Assembly: GCA_946613735.1 (NCBI GenBank)
Contig: CAMOFS010000060.1
Coordinates: 1 to 7,664, forward strand
Direction: 5' to 3'
Length of the DNA stretch: 7,664 nucleotides
From: an uncultured Lachnospiraceae bacterium
GTDB taxonomy: Bacteria; Bacillota_A; Clostridia; Lachnospirales; Lachnospiraceae
Position 1 is the stretch's first letter; each line of letters starts with the position of its first letter. Under the pieces are notes generated by a model. It was given only the letters and a program-made list of their open reading frames with translations, was not told the DNA's origin and did not search any database. A program made the position numbers and the translations under genes. This document shows positions 1 to 6,704 of this stretch, piece by piece.

Positions 1-942
1 CTTGATGATCGGCTCCTTGCCGCCTGTGATGATGAGCGCCTTGTCAATATCGGCATTACAGATTCCTTGGTAAGCATACATGAGCATCCTGTAGTTATTG
101 ACGGTTCTGAAAAGATATACCGGCCTACCATCCAGAGGCTGGTGATGGTTACCAACAACGGACACATCACGACCTTTGATATGGATGAAGCATTGGAGTT
201 TTCCTATGACCATTCGGTGGACTCCCCCAGGACAAAGGCGCTTTTTGAGCATACCCACAGTGGGATATGGAGCACCTACCTCCTTTTTTACGGGGACATC
301 CAGTACGGTTGCTGGTCAGTTAAGCTTAAGCTTTCCGATGCTATGGCTTATTACGCGCTATCGCTGGAGATAGGTTCGGCCATGAGATATCTGTACCTGG
401 CTCTTGAACAGCAGGAGATGCACTCCAAGCTTGAGATCCAGAACAAGATACTGGACTATTCCTCCAGACATGACCCTCTTACCGGCATTTACAACAGAGC
501 GGGAGTCTTTAAGTATATTTACGATACATATTCTGATCAGACGGACAGCCTTTTTATAGTTGTGATAGCTGATCTGGATCATCTGAAGCAGATCAACGAC
601 AACTACGGCCACGACGCAGGAGACTATGCCATCGTGGCAGCCAGTGAGATACTTAACGAGGCCCTGGGAGAACATACCAGGATGGGACGTATAGGCGGGG
701 ACGAGTTTGCCTGTGTTTTTGAGAAAGACGACCTTCACAATGCCGAAACGTTTATATCAAAGGTAAAAGAACTCTGCCAAAAGGAAAACGAGACCAACAA
801 CAAGCCGTTTTATGTGGAGATATCCATAGGATGCTATGAGGCAGATATTACGGAGCTTACTGATATTTCAAAAGCCTTAAAGAAGGCAGACGACATGCTC
901 TATGAGGCAAAGAAGCACAGACGTGAATCTGTATTGAGATAG
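1..942 (+). CDS. Diguanylate cyclase (GGDEF), C-terminal part, 5' end outside window
   Basis: The frame is open from base 1, so this is the last 313 residues of a longer protein; the TTG at 67 is not a convincing start. Residues 158-166 (DPLTGIYNR) open a GGDEF domain. The metal-binding stretch (ADLDHLKQINDNYGHDAGD) follows, and an intact GGDEF motif sits at residues 232-236 (694-708). The domain should make cyclic di-GMP from two GTP in the cytoplasm. The RxxD inhibitory I-site is absent from its usual place: the five residues before GGDEF are RMGRI, preceded by GEHT. Residues 1-130 end in a pattern (LLFYGDIQYG, then SLEIGSAMRYL) that I associate with LacI/periplasmic-binding-type sensor domains fused to GGDEF in clostridia; that part is inference. 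A charged helix at about 134-157 probably links sensor and cyclase. It has no visible membrane segment in the window. It is probably cotranscribed with the membrane signalling genes downstream. Confidence 0.93.
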   Translation, partial: LDDRLLAACDDERLVNIGITDSLVSIHEHPVVIDGSEKIYRPTIQRLVMVTNNGHITTFDMDEALEFSYDHSVDSPRTKALFEHTHSGIWSTYLLFYGDIQYGCWSVKLKLSDAMAYYALSLEIGSAMRYLYLALEQQEMHSKLEIQNKILDYSSRHDPLTGIYNRAGVFKYIYDTYSDQTDSLFIVVIADLDHLKQINDNYGHDAGDYAIVAASEILNEALGEHTRMGRIGGDEFACVFEKDDLHNAETFISKVKELCQKENETNNKPFYVEISIGCYEADITELTDISKALKKADDMLYEAKKHRRESVLR

Positions 943-959
943 GGGACGTTTGGGGAGAT

Positions 960-1055
960 ATGAGGGTTTATATCAAAATGGAGCTGGCGGATCATATCGA
1001 GAACAAGAAAAGAAATAACACAGACTACAGAAAACCGGAGGATTATCAGTTATGA
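960..1055 (+). CDS. Possible 31-residue ORF overlapping the next start codon
   Basis: A short ORF starts at ATG 960, 17 bases after the cyclase stop. It encodes a hydrophilic peptide beginning MRVYIKMELADHIENKK and ending in PEDYQL. Its TGA (1053-1055) overlaps the ATG of the following gene (1052) in an ATGA arrangement typical of translationally coupled operon genes. A GGGGAG stretch (952-957) precedes the ATG but only two bases away, which is poor spacing. I do not recognise the peptide. It may be a real small protein, a coupling leader for the membrane gene, or chance in a 109-base gap. The frame is closed upstream at 924, so it cannot be an extension of anything longer. Confidence 0.3.
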   Translation: MRVYIKMELADHIENKKRNNTDYRKPEDYQL

Positions 1056-2089
1056 ATATTAGTCAGGATCTAATTGTAAACGTGGACATTAACCTAGCGT
1101 CCCTGATACTTATGCTTGGTGTTTTGATCATGGCGCTGCGTACCCTTAACTTCAAGGATATAAGAGGTATGATCTATATTAACATGGTCATTCTTATCAT
1201 TATTTGTGATGCAGCCAGTATGGTTCAGTATTATATATACGACACACGTGGGTCCATAACAGCCATGCTGTTTTATAATCTGATCATCGAGGTGTCACTC
1301 AATCTCATGGTTTATTCATTCCTTTTGTTCGTATTGTACGAGATCTTTAAAAGCAGGGATTATGTCAGGCGAATGCTTCTTAAATACACCATACCTGTAG
1401 GATTACTCATAATAGCCAATATAGTAAGCTTCTTTAACGGCTTCCTCTGGTCTTATGATGATAATTACATGTATGTGGGAAAACCCGCTTATTATCCCTA
1501 CATGCTGATAGAGTATGGATATCTTATTTATGCCATTATTCTGTATTTTAAGTTCAAGTCACAGGAAAAGAGTTCAGCGAGATTTAATATCTGGCTGTAT
1601 CTGATACCAATGGTGATCGGTACCGTAACAGAGATCCTCACCGGATATGTGGCATTTACCCTTGGCTCGGCCATTGCCTTTACGGCATTGTATCTGGTCA
1701 TGGCCAAGGAGATGGGCTACAGGGATTATGAGAGTGGTTTTTACAATCCCATTTTTCTCTCGCATCTATACAGCCTGGTGGATAATGGGACATATAACCT
1801 GTCCAGTATCATCACCTGTGAGCTTAAAGATGAAAACCAGCTGGGACAATTTTGCGAGGCTCTAAGGTCAGTACTTCCCGAGGGCACCGATACCATCCGC
1901 ACCGAAGCCAACAAGTTTATCACAGTATCGGAGTCTGCAGACCGGGGATATGTGTTTATGCTGACTGAGGATGTGGCCATGGTTGCTGAGGAGGCAGGGA
2001 TCGAAGTTGAGGTTGACAGCCTAATCAAGAAAAAGAAGGAGCTTGCCGCAGACTTCTTTATTGACAACATCAGGTTAAGGAGGAATTGA
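1052..2089 (+). CDS. 7TM sensor protein with degenerate GGDEF-like C-terminal domain
   Basis: A 345-residue protein. Seven hydrophobic helices lie at roughly 13-32, 40-63, 71-99, 109-133, 148-168, 180-199 and 201-218. Positive residues fall in alternate loops, predicting N-terminus out and C-terminus in. The helix pattern matches the next membrane gene and the phosphatase gene: Asp53 in helix 2, an NIVSFFNG stretch ending helix 4, and a Tyr/Asp-rich outer loop after it. The cytoplasmic tail looks like a shortened, inactive GGDEF domain. DYESGFYNP (225-233) aligns with the DPLTGIYNR opening of an active domain, and RTEANKF (283-289) aligns with RIGGDEF, so the signature reads EANKF. The metal-binding and GH..GD segment is lost. 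A cyclase activity is therefore unlikely; nucleotide sensing or a scaffold role is possible but inferred. GGAGG (1037-1041), 10 bases upstream, supports the ATG. Confidence 0.82.
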   Translation: MNISQDLIVNVDINLASLILMLGVLIMALRTLNFKDIRGMIYINMVILIIICDAASMVQYYIYDTRGSITAMLFYNLIIEVSLNLMVYSFLLFVLYEIFKSRDYVRRMLLKYTIPVGLLIIANIVSFFNGFLWSYDDNYMYVGKPAYYPYMLIEYGYLIYAIILYFKFKSQEKSSARFNIWLYLIPMVIGTVTEILTGYVAFTLGSAIAFTALYLVMAKEMGYRDYESGFYNPIFLSHLYSLVDNGTYNLSSIITCELKDENQLGQFCEALRSVLPEGTDTIRTEANKFITVSESADRGYVFMLTEDVAMVAEEAGIEVEVDSLIKKKKELAADFFIDNIRLRRN

Positions 2090-2091
2090 TC

Positions 2092-2805
2092 ATGTCGTTT
2101 TTTGTAGAGAGAGATTACGCTACCATGTTTTTGGATGGCGCCACTATACTTTTGCTGGTCATTATTATGGTCATGTCATCGGAGGAAAGAAAGAGGGGAC
2201 GTGAAGACGATAAGAGGTTTTTTTTACTCCTTATAGTTAACTGCATTATGGCAGTGGGCGATACCATAGCATATATTTTTGAATACAAGCCCCTTGCCTT
2301 GAGTACAGTTTACAGTACCATAGGCATGACGATATTTTATTTCTGCTTTATACTTGTTGTGATGATCTGGGCGGATTATTGCAGGATCAGATTCAAGGAA
2401 AGAGGAGTTACATCGGGGAACATCTATAGGCCTGAATATATCCCGGGACTGGTGATGCTTGCGATGGTGCTTATAAATGTTTTTACAGGCTGGATCTTCT
2501 CCTATGACAGGGCAACAGGGGATTATTACAGAGGCTTTATGTTCATAGTTGTATACATTGTCTTTGCATTTTACGCTATTATGGGCTTTATACATCTTGG
2601 CAGATACAGGAGCAGGAACTCCACCACGCGGCTGATCCCGATGTCCGTATACATCCTGCCGATTATATTTGGCTTTGTGTTTACTTTTGCAGTTAAGGGC
2701 TCTGCCTCCTTTGCGTCCATAGGTTTGGGGATGGCCTTTACATTTACGTACATAGGCACCATAAACGAGTCGTTGAATATCAGCTACAAAAAATCGGTAA
2801 AGTAG
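2092..2805 (+). CDS. Stand-alone 7TM receptor-like membrane protein, no output domain
   Basis: A 237-residue integral membrane protein of unknown function. I chose ATG 2092 because AAGGAGG (2077-2083) lies eight bases upstream; the TTG at 2086 overlaps the preceding stop and is poorly placed. Seven hydrophobic helices occur at about 13-29, 42-64, 71-95, 115-137, 148-169, 181-201 and 206-223. Loops 1-2 (EERKRGREDDKR), 3-4 and 5-6 are strongly basic, so the topology should be N-out, C-in. It shares with both flanking membrane genes the helix-2 Asp (Asp57), the INVFTG motif and the outer loop SYDRATGDYYRG. After helix 7 only about 14 residues remain, so there is no room for an enzyme domain. It may act as a receptor partner of one of the other membrane proteins, but that is inference. 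Two bases separate it from the previous stop, consistent with coupled translation. Confidence 0.85.
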   Translation: MSFFVERDYATMFLDGATILLLVIIMVMSSEERKRGREDDKRFFLLLIVNCIMAVGDTIAYIFEYKPLALSTVYSTIGMTIFYFCFILVVMIWADYCRIRFKERGVTSGNIYRPEYIPGLVMLAMVLINVFTGWIFSYDRATGDYYRGFMFIVVYIVFAFYAIMGFIHLGRYRSRNSTTRLIPMSVYILPIIFGFVFTFAVKGSASFASIGLGMAFTFTYIGTINESLNISYKKSVK

Positions 2806-2821
2806 GATAAGGTGAATAGAT

Positions 2822-3664
2822 ATGAGAATTGAAGAAATATTAGATGAAAAAAGCGCAGCCAAATATGAAGATATTATAGGACAGGATCTGGTGAATGATC
2901 TGTCAAGACGCTTTTTCAAAGGGCTGGTGGCGTTGGATGACGACGGATCCTGTCACGGAGCCGTGGTATACGAGCTTTTGGATGTGGATGCAGATGCAGA
3001 TATCAAAAGCCGGATCAGGCTGCTTGTGGGTGACAATGATGAGATCAAGGATCAGCTTGAGGTAGAGTATAAAAAAGCTGTCAGCGAAGAAGAAGTAGCA
3101 AAAAGCTTCTTTGAGACCTCGGAGAATGAGGTGGCATCATTTTTTGAAAAGATCGGGTTTTCCAAGGTATCAGTAGAGAGTAGGGAGCTTAGGTTTACCG
3201 TGGGTGAGCTTGACAAGCTTCCCATCAACCGTAAGGCCAAGATGCCGGATTATATTAAGAGTCTTTCCGACATCTCCATTATCCAGTACAGGAACTTTGT
3301 GAAAAGGGTTCTCATAAAGGGTAACAAGGGGACGGTGGAGGATCTGGCTTATCTTCCCATGACCTGGTTTGAGCGAGATGTATCGTCCTGTTCCATTTCT
3401 GATGATAAGATTGACGGCATCCTTTTGGTCAGGAGGACACCCTCCGGAGAACTCCATCCTCAGCTTTATACAGCTTTTGGTCCTGAATATGTCAAATGTC
3501 TGGGCTTTATGCTGGTCAAGACAGTTAACTACGTGATGGAGAATTACTCACCGGACACCAAGGTTGTGATATACAGGCACAATAAGGAGATCATAACCCT
3601 TACCCACAAGCTTTTATCCGGATACAAGGGGGATGAGATCTTTATGGGAAGCAGGGACGAGTAA
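2822..3664 (+). CDS. Soluble acidic protein, possibly two degenerate GNAT-like domains
   Basis: A 280-residue soluble protein with no signal peptide or membrane helix, not recognised with certainty. The first half (about 25-130) has a GNAT-like order: a strand GAVVYELLD, a strand RIRLLVG, a long helix at 74-96, then EVASFFEKIGFSKVSVES, which resembles the late helix and GF turn of acetyltransferases. The second half (about 150-270) could repeat the fold: DGILLVRRTPSGELHPQLYT, a helix at 222-242, then KVVIYRHNKEIITLTHKLL. Neither half shows the Q/RxxGxG/A acetyl-CoA loop, so acetyltransferase activity is doubtful and a binding or adaptor role is as likely. It is the only non-membrane product between the receptor genes and the phosphatase gene. 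AAGGTG (2809-2814), seven bases before ATG 2822, supports the start. Confidence 0.75.
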   Translation: MRIEEILDEKSAAKYEDIIGQDLVNDLSRRFFKGLVALDDDGSCHGAVVYELLDVDADADIKSRIRLLVGDNDEIKDQLEVEYKKAVSEEEVAKSFFETSENEVASFFEKIGFSKVSVESRELRFTVGELDKLPINRKAKMPDYIKSLSDISIIQYRNFVKRVLIKGNKGTVEDLAYLPMTWFERDVSSCSISDDKIDGILLVRRTPSGELHPQLYTAFGPEYVKCLGFMLVKTVNYVMENYSPDTKVVIYRHNKEIITLTHKLLSGYKGDEIFMGSRDE

Positions 3665-3673
3665 GACTATTTT

Positions 3674-3695
3674 AAGGAGGCATGAAGATATAGTG
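3674..3695 (+). promoter_or_regulatory. Ribosome site and GTG start with overlapping mini-ORF
   Basis: AAGGAGG (3674-3680) is a full Shine-Dalgarno match, but it is 12 bases from the chosen GTG (3693), longer than usual. An out-of-frame ATG at 3682 opens a three-codon ORF (M-K-I) whose TAG (3691-3693) shares one base with the GTG. No other ATG, GTG or TTG lies in the phosphatase frame between 3681 and 3693. The start choice is therefore sound, but initiation may be inefficient or depend on coupling. Confidence 0.55.
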
Positions 3696-5210
3696 AATAA
3701 ACAGACAAAGGTATCAATTGGCGTAATGGTGATCTACCCCGTGTGCTTTGCGCTTGTTATAGCGCTGCTTATATACAGGGGTCTTTCCGCTCTGCCGGAT
3801 ACATCCATCATCAATGTAAGCATCGATCTTTTTGGAATGCTGATGGGGTATGTGCTCTATGTATGCTGCAGGTTCGATGCAGAAAAGAGTGACTCCAATC
3901 TTAAGTATTTCTTCTTTTTACACAATGCTGCTTATCTGGGACTGTTTGTAGATGCGGTTTCATGGCTGGTGGATGGAGTGGCACAGCTTCGCATGATCAA
4001 TGTCATTGATAACTATCTGTATTTTATGTGTGCACCACTTCAGGCATTTTGCTACTACAAGTACATTTCAAACGTAATAAGGCTGGAGGGAAAAGGGTAC
4101 CGGATCCTTGATAAGTTAATGAACGGCGGACTGATCCTTGGTATTGCAGTAAGGCTTTTAAATGTCTTCTTTGGTCATTATTTTACAGTCTCTGCAGACG
4201 GAGTTTACAGCAGGGGCTTCCTCTATCCACTTTCCATGCTATACGTTTTCTTTACGCTTATTGCTATGATGGTGGTGATCATAAAGGAGAGAAAGCAGTT
4301 AAAGACATATCAGCTGGTGGTGCTTTTTACATATATCTTTGCACCCCTGGTGACTGTCGTATTTACAGTTATGGTGTATGGACTGTCGCTAAGCCCCAGC
4401 GTGATCATGCTGATACTCTTGCTGATGTACTGTGCTATCAATATCTCACAGGGAAAGGAGAAGGCGGTGGCAGCCAGGGATCTGTCTGTGGCGTCCTCCA
4501 TCCAGCGAGATGTTTTGCCTCAGATCTTCCCCTACCTTCCTGAGAGAAAGGAGTTTGATATCTATGCCTCCATGACAGCCGCAAAGGAGGTGGGCGGTGA
4601 TTTCTACGATTTCTTTATGGTGGATGAGGATCACCTGTGCCTGGTAATGGCAGATGTTTCAGGTAAGGGCATCCCAGCGGCACTCTTTATGATGGTTGCC
4701 AGGACCATGATAAAAAACTACGCCCTGACGGGACAGTATTCCCCTTCTAAGATCTTAGAGCATGTGAATGACCAGCTTTGTGAAGGCAATACTGCAGGGC
4801 TTTTTGTGACTGTGTGGCTGGCTATCGTGGATCTTCGTACAGGAAAAGGATATGCGGCCAATGCCGGACATGAGCACCCGGCTCTCTGTAGAAGTGGCGG
4901 TAAATTTGAACTGGTAAAGTACAGGCATTCCGTAGCGGTTGCCACCATGGAGGGAATGGCATTTAAGGAGCATGAATTTGAGCTTTTACCCGGTGACACC
5001 TTCTTTGTCTACACCGATGGTGTCTCTGAGGCGACAAATGCTCAGCTGGAGCAGTTTGGAGAGGAGCGACTTATCACAGCTCTGAATAAGGATCCTTCGG
5101 CTTCTCCAAAAGAGCTGCTTTCAAATGTGTATGATGATATTGTTGCTTTTGTTAATGGAGCTGAGCAGTTTGATGATATTACCATGCTTTCATTTAAGTA
5201 TTTTGGATGA
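3693..5210 (+). CDS. Membrane-anchored SpoIIE/RsbU-type PP2C serine/threonine phosphatase
   Basis: A 505-residue protein. An extra first helix (9-28) is followed by seven helices (about 42-58, 71-94, 102-124, 144-164, 175-197, 206-228, 232-250) of the same type as the two upstream membrane proteins. Shared marks are Asp87 in the second core helix, LNVFFGHYF near the end of the fourth, and a GVYSRG outer loop. A helical linker (250-275) leads to the phosphatase domain. All metal-site motifs are present: VGGDFYDF (Asp303), MADVSGKG (Asp321), NAGHEHPAL, VYTDGVSEA (Asp442) and FDDIT (Asp494/495), so it should be active. The family dephosphorylates STAS-domain anti-sigma antagonists, but no such partner is visible here. 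I chose GTG 3693, downstream of AAGGAGG. The ATG at 3633 lies inside the previous gene and lacks a spaced ribosome site. A terminator follows. Confidence 0.92.
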   Translation: MNKQTKVSIGVMVIYPVCFALVIALLIYRGLSALPDTSIINVSIDLFGMLMGYVLYVCCRFDAEKSDSNLKYFFFLHNAAYLGLFVDAVSWLVDGVAQLRMINVIDNYLYFMCAPLQAFCYYKYISNVIRLEGKGYRILDKLMNGGLILGIAVRLLNVFFGHYFTVSADGVYSRGFLYPLSMLYVFFTLIAMMVVIIKERKQLKTYQLVVLFTYIFAPLVTVVFTVMVYGLSLSPSVIMLILLLMYCAINISQGKEKAVAARDLSVASSIQRDVLPQIFPYLPERKEFDIYASMTAAKEVGGDFYDFFMVDEDHLCLVMADVSGKGIPAALFMMVARTMIKNYALTGQYSPSKILEHVNDQLCEGNTAGLFVTVWLAIVDLRTGKGYAANAGHEHPALCRSGGKFELVKYRHSVAVATMEGMAFKEHEFELLPGDTFFVYTDGVSEATNAQLEQFGEERLITALNKDPSASPKELLSNVYDDIVAFVNGAEQFDDITMLSFKYFG

Positions 5211-5219
5211 GTGATTTTT

Positions 5220-5257
5220 AGAAAAGAGGTGCATTGCCGCCTCTTTTCTGTTACAAT
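5220..5257 (+). terminator. Intrinsic terminator-like hairpin after the phosphatase gene
   Basis: AGAAAAGAGG (5220-5229) pairs perfectly with CCTCTTTTCT (5240-5249) around a 10-base loop, and a U-G and a G-C pair can extend the stem inward. It begins nine bases after the phosphatase stop. The 3' arm is itself T-rich and is followed by TGTT rather than a long T run, so efficiency is uncertain. It separates the signalling operon from miaB. A leading tract on the other strand is not T-rich, so the terminator is best read on +. Confidence 0.65.
5249..5257 (+). promoter_or_regulatory. Extended -10 promoter element in front of miaB
   Basis: TGTTACAAT is a TGn extension plus TACAAT, one mismatch from the TATAAT consensus of the housekeeping sigma factor. 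No good -35 hexamer is found 16-18 bases upstream; the area around 5229-5235 (GTGCATT) is weak, which extended -10 promoters tolerate. Transcription would start near 5264, about three bases before the miaB ATG. The element starts at the last base of the terminator stem. Confidence 0.4.
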
Positions 5258-5266
5258 GAAGTGGTT

Positions 5267-6703
5267 ATGGATAAGACTGCAAGGATATTGGACTCAGGGG
5301 AGCAGCTTCGCTTTATAGGGCTGGCCCATGAGCTTTTGGATAAAAAAATAAAAGAGATCGGAAGGCAGCTTACCTTTCATGTCACTACCTTTGGCTGTCA
5401 GATGAATGCCCGTGATTCCGAGAAGCTTATCGGCATCCTTAAGGATGTGGGATATGTGTGGGAGGAGTCGGAGGATGCGGATCTGGTGATCTACAATACC
5501 TGTACCGTCAGGGATAACGCCAACCAGAAGGTATACGGTAAGCTGGGGTATCTTCATGGGTTCAAAAAAAAGAATCCTCTGATGAAGATAGGTATGTGCG
5601 GCTGCATGATGCAGGAGCCTTCCGTTGTTGAAAAGATTAAAAAGTCATATCCCTTTGTGGATATGATCTTTGGTACTCATAATATCTACCAGCTGGGAGA
5701 GCTTATATACCTTATGCTGGGAGGTGAGGATGAGGGACATGATGTCACCATTACCAAGCGTGGGCAGGTGATAAGTGTCTGGGATGAGGCTTCGGGTATC
5801 ATGGAGGATCTCCCCACGGAGAGGAAGTATCCCTTTAAGTCCGGGGTCAATATCATGTACGGCTGTGACAATTTTTGCAGCTACTGCATAGTCCCCTATG
5901 TTCGTGGAAGGGAGAGGAGCCGCGATCCCAAGGAGATCATCCGGGAGATAGAGAGACTTTCGGCTGATGGCGTGATCGAGGTCATGCTATTGGGTCAGAA
6001 TGTTAATTCCTACGGCCGTGGCGCCGATTTTGACATGGACTTTCCCAGGCTTTTGCGTGAGGTCTGCAGGGTAGATGGGATAGAGAGGGTGAGGTTTATG
6101 ACCTCACATCCCAAGGATCTGTCGGATGAGCTCATATCGGTCATGGCTGATGAGCCAAAGGTCTGCAGGCATCTGCATCTGCCACTCCAGTCCGGGAGCA
6201 GCAGGCTTTTAGCCGAGATGAACAGGCATTATGACAAGGATCAGTATCTGGCATTGGTGGATCGTATCAAGGCTGCCATTCCGGATATAGCACTTACTAC
6301 GGATATCATCGTGGGTTATCCCACTGAGACCGAGGAGGACTTTTTGGAGACCATGGATGTGGTATCTAAGGTACGTTACTCCGCGGCCTTTACCTTTATC
6401 TATTCACAACGCACCGGCACACCTGCGGCAAAGCTTCCCATGGTTTTCGAGGATCAGGTGCATGACAGGTTTGACAGACTTTTGGCTCTGGTTCAGGATA
6501 TCGGGGCTGAGGAAAATGGCAGGCTGGTGGGTAGCAGGCAAAAGGTGCTGGTGGAGCAGCTCAATGAAAAGGAAGAGGGGCTTGTTACCGGCAGGCTTTC
6601 CAACAATCTGACAGTCCATTTGCCGGGAGATGCTTCCATGATAGGACGCATACTTGACGTTACCATTACCGAGAGTGGAGGGTTCTATCTTCGGGGAGAG
6701 TGA
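5267..6703 (+). CDS. miaB: tRNA-2-methylthio-N6-dimethylallyladenosine synthase MiaB
   Basis: A 478-residue radical-SAM methylthiotransferase. It adds a methylthio group to i6A at position 37 of tRNAs reading UNN codons, using two [4Fe-4S] clusters and S-adenosylmethionine. The N-terminal MTTase domain carries its three cluster cysteines in TTFGCQMNARDSE (Cys44), YNTCTVRDNA (Cys79) and GMCGCMMQ (Cys113). The radical-SAM CxxxCxxC motif is Cys200, Cys204 and Cys207 in GCDNFCSYCIVPYVRGRE. LLGQNVNSYG, HLHLPLQSGS and TDIIVGYPTETEEDF are further family marks, and residues from about 415 form the TRAM RNA-binding domain. The 40-odd residues before the first cysteine motif are a common clostridial extension. 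I chose ATG 5267; an upstream TTG (5234) lies inside the terminator hairpin. There is no good Shine-Dalgarno: GAAGTGG ends two bases before ATG, so initiation may be leaderless. ruvA follows after one base. Confidence 0.96.
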   Translation: MDKTARILDSGEQLRFIGLAHELLDKKIKEIGRQLTFHVTTFGCQMNARDSEKLIGILKDVGYVWEESEDADLVIYNTCTVRDNANQKVYGKLGYLHGFKKKNPLMKIGMCGCMMQEPSVVEKIKKSYPFVDMIFGTHNIYQLGELIYLMLGGEDEGHDVTITKRGQVISVWDEASGIMEDLPTERKYPFKSGVNIMYGCDNFCSYCIVPYVRGRERSRDPKEIIREIERLSADGVIEVMLLGQNVNSYGRGADFDMDFPRLLREVCRVDGIERVRFMTSHPKDLSDELISVMADEPKVCRHLHLPLQSGSSRLLAEMNRHYDKDQYLALVDRIKAAIPDIALTTDIIVGYPTETEEDFLETMDVVSKVRYSAAFTFIYSQRTGTPAAKLPMVFEDQVHDRFDRLLALVQDIGAEENGRLVGSRQKVLVEQLNEKEEGLVTGRLSNNLTVHLPGDASMIGRILDVTITESGGFYLRGE

Positions 6704-6704
6704 T

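Noticed and set aside
67..69. TTG 67 as the true start of the cyclase gene
   Set aside because: The frame is open to base 1 and encodes protein-like sequence before it; there is no ribosome site upstream.
358..738. A 126-codon - strand ORF within the cyclase gene
   Set aside because: It lies antisense to the conserved GGDEF domain, and no known motif is visible in it.
943..1051. A separate promoter for the membrane genes
   Set aside because: I found no pair of -35 and -10 elements with proper spacing; cotranscription with the cyclase gene is simpler.
2224..2919. A 231-codon ORF on the - strand opposite the stand-alone 7TM gene
   Set aside because: It covers a well-supported + strand membrane gene, has no ribosome site that I can see, and its composition (rich in Lys, Tyr, His, Asn) is what the antisense of a hydrophobic gene gives.
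3633..3692. ATG 3633 as the phosphatase start
   Set aside because: It overlaps the previous gene by 32 bases, and the nearest purine stretch is only one base away from it.
5234..5266. TTG 5234 as the miaB start
   Set aside because: It lies in the loop of the terminator hairpin, and its codons overlap the T-rich arm and the -10 element. ATG 5267 fits the family better.
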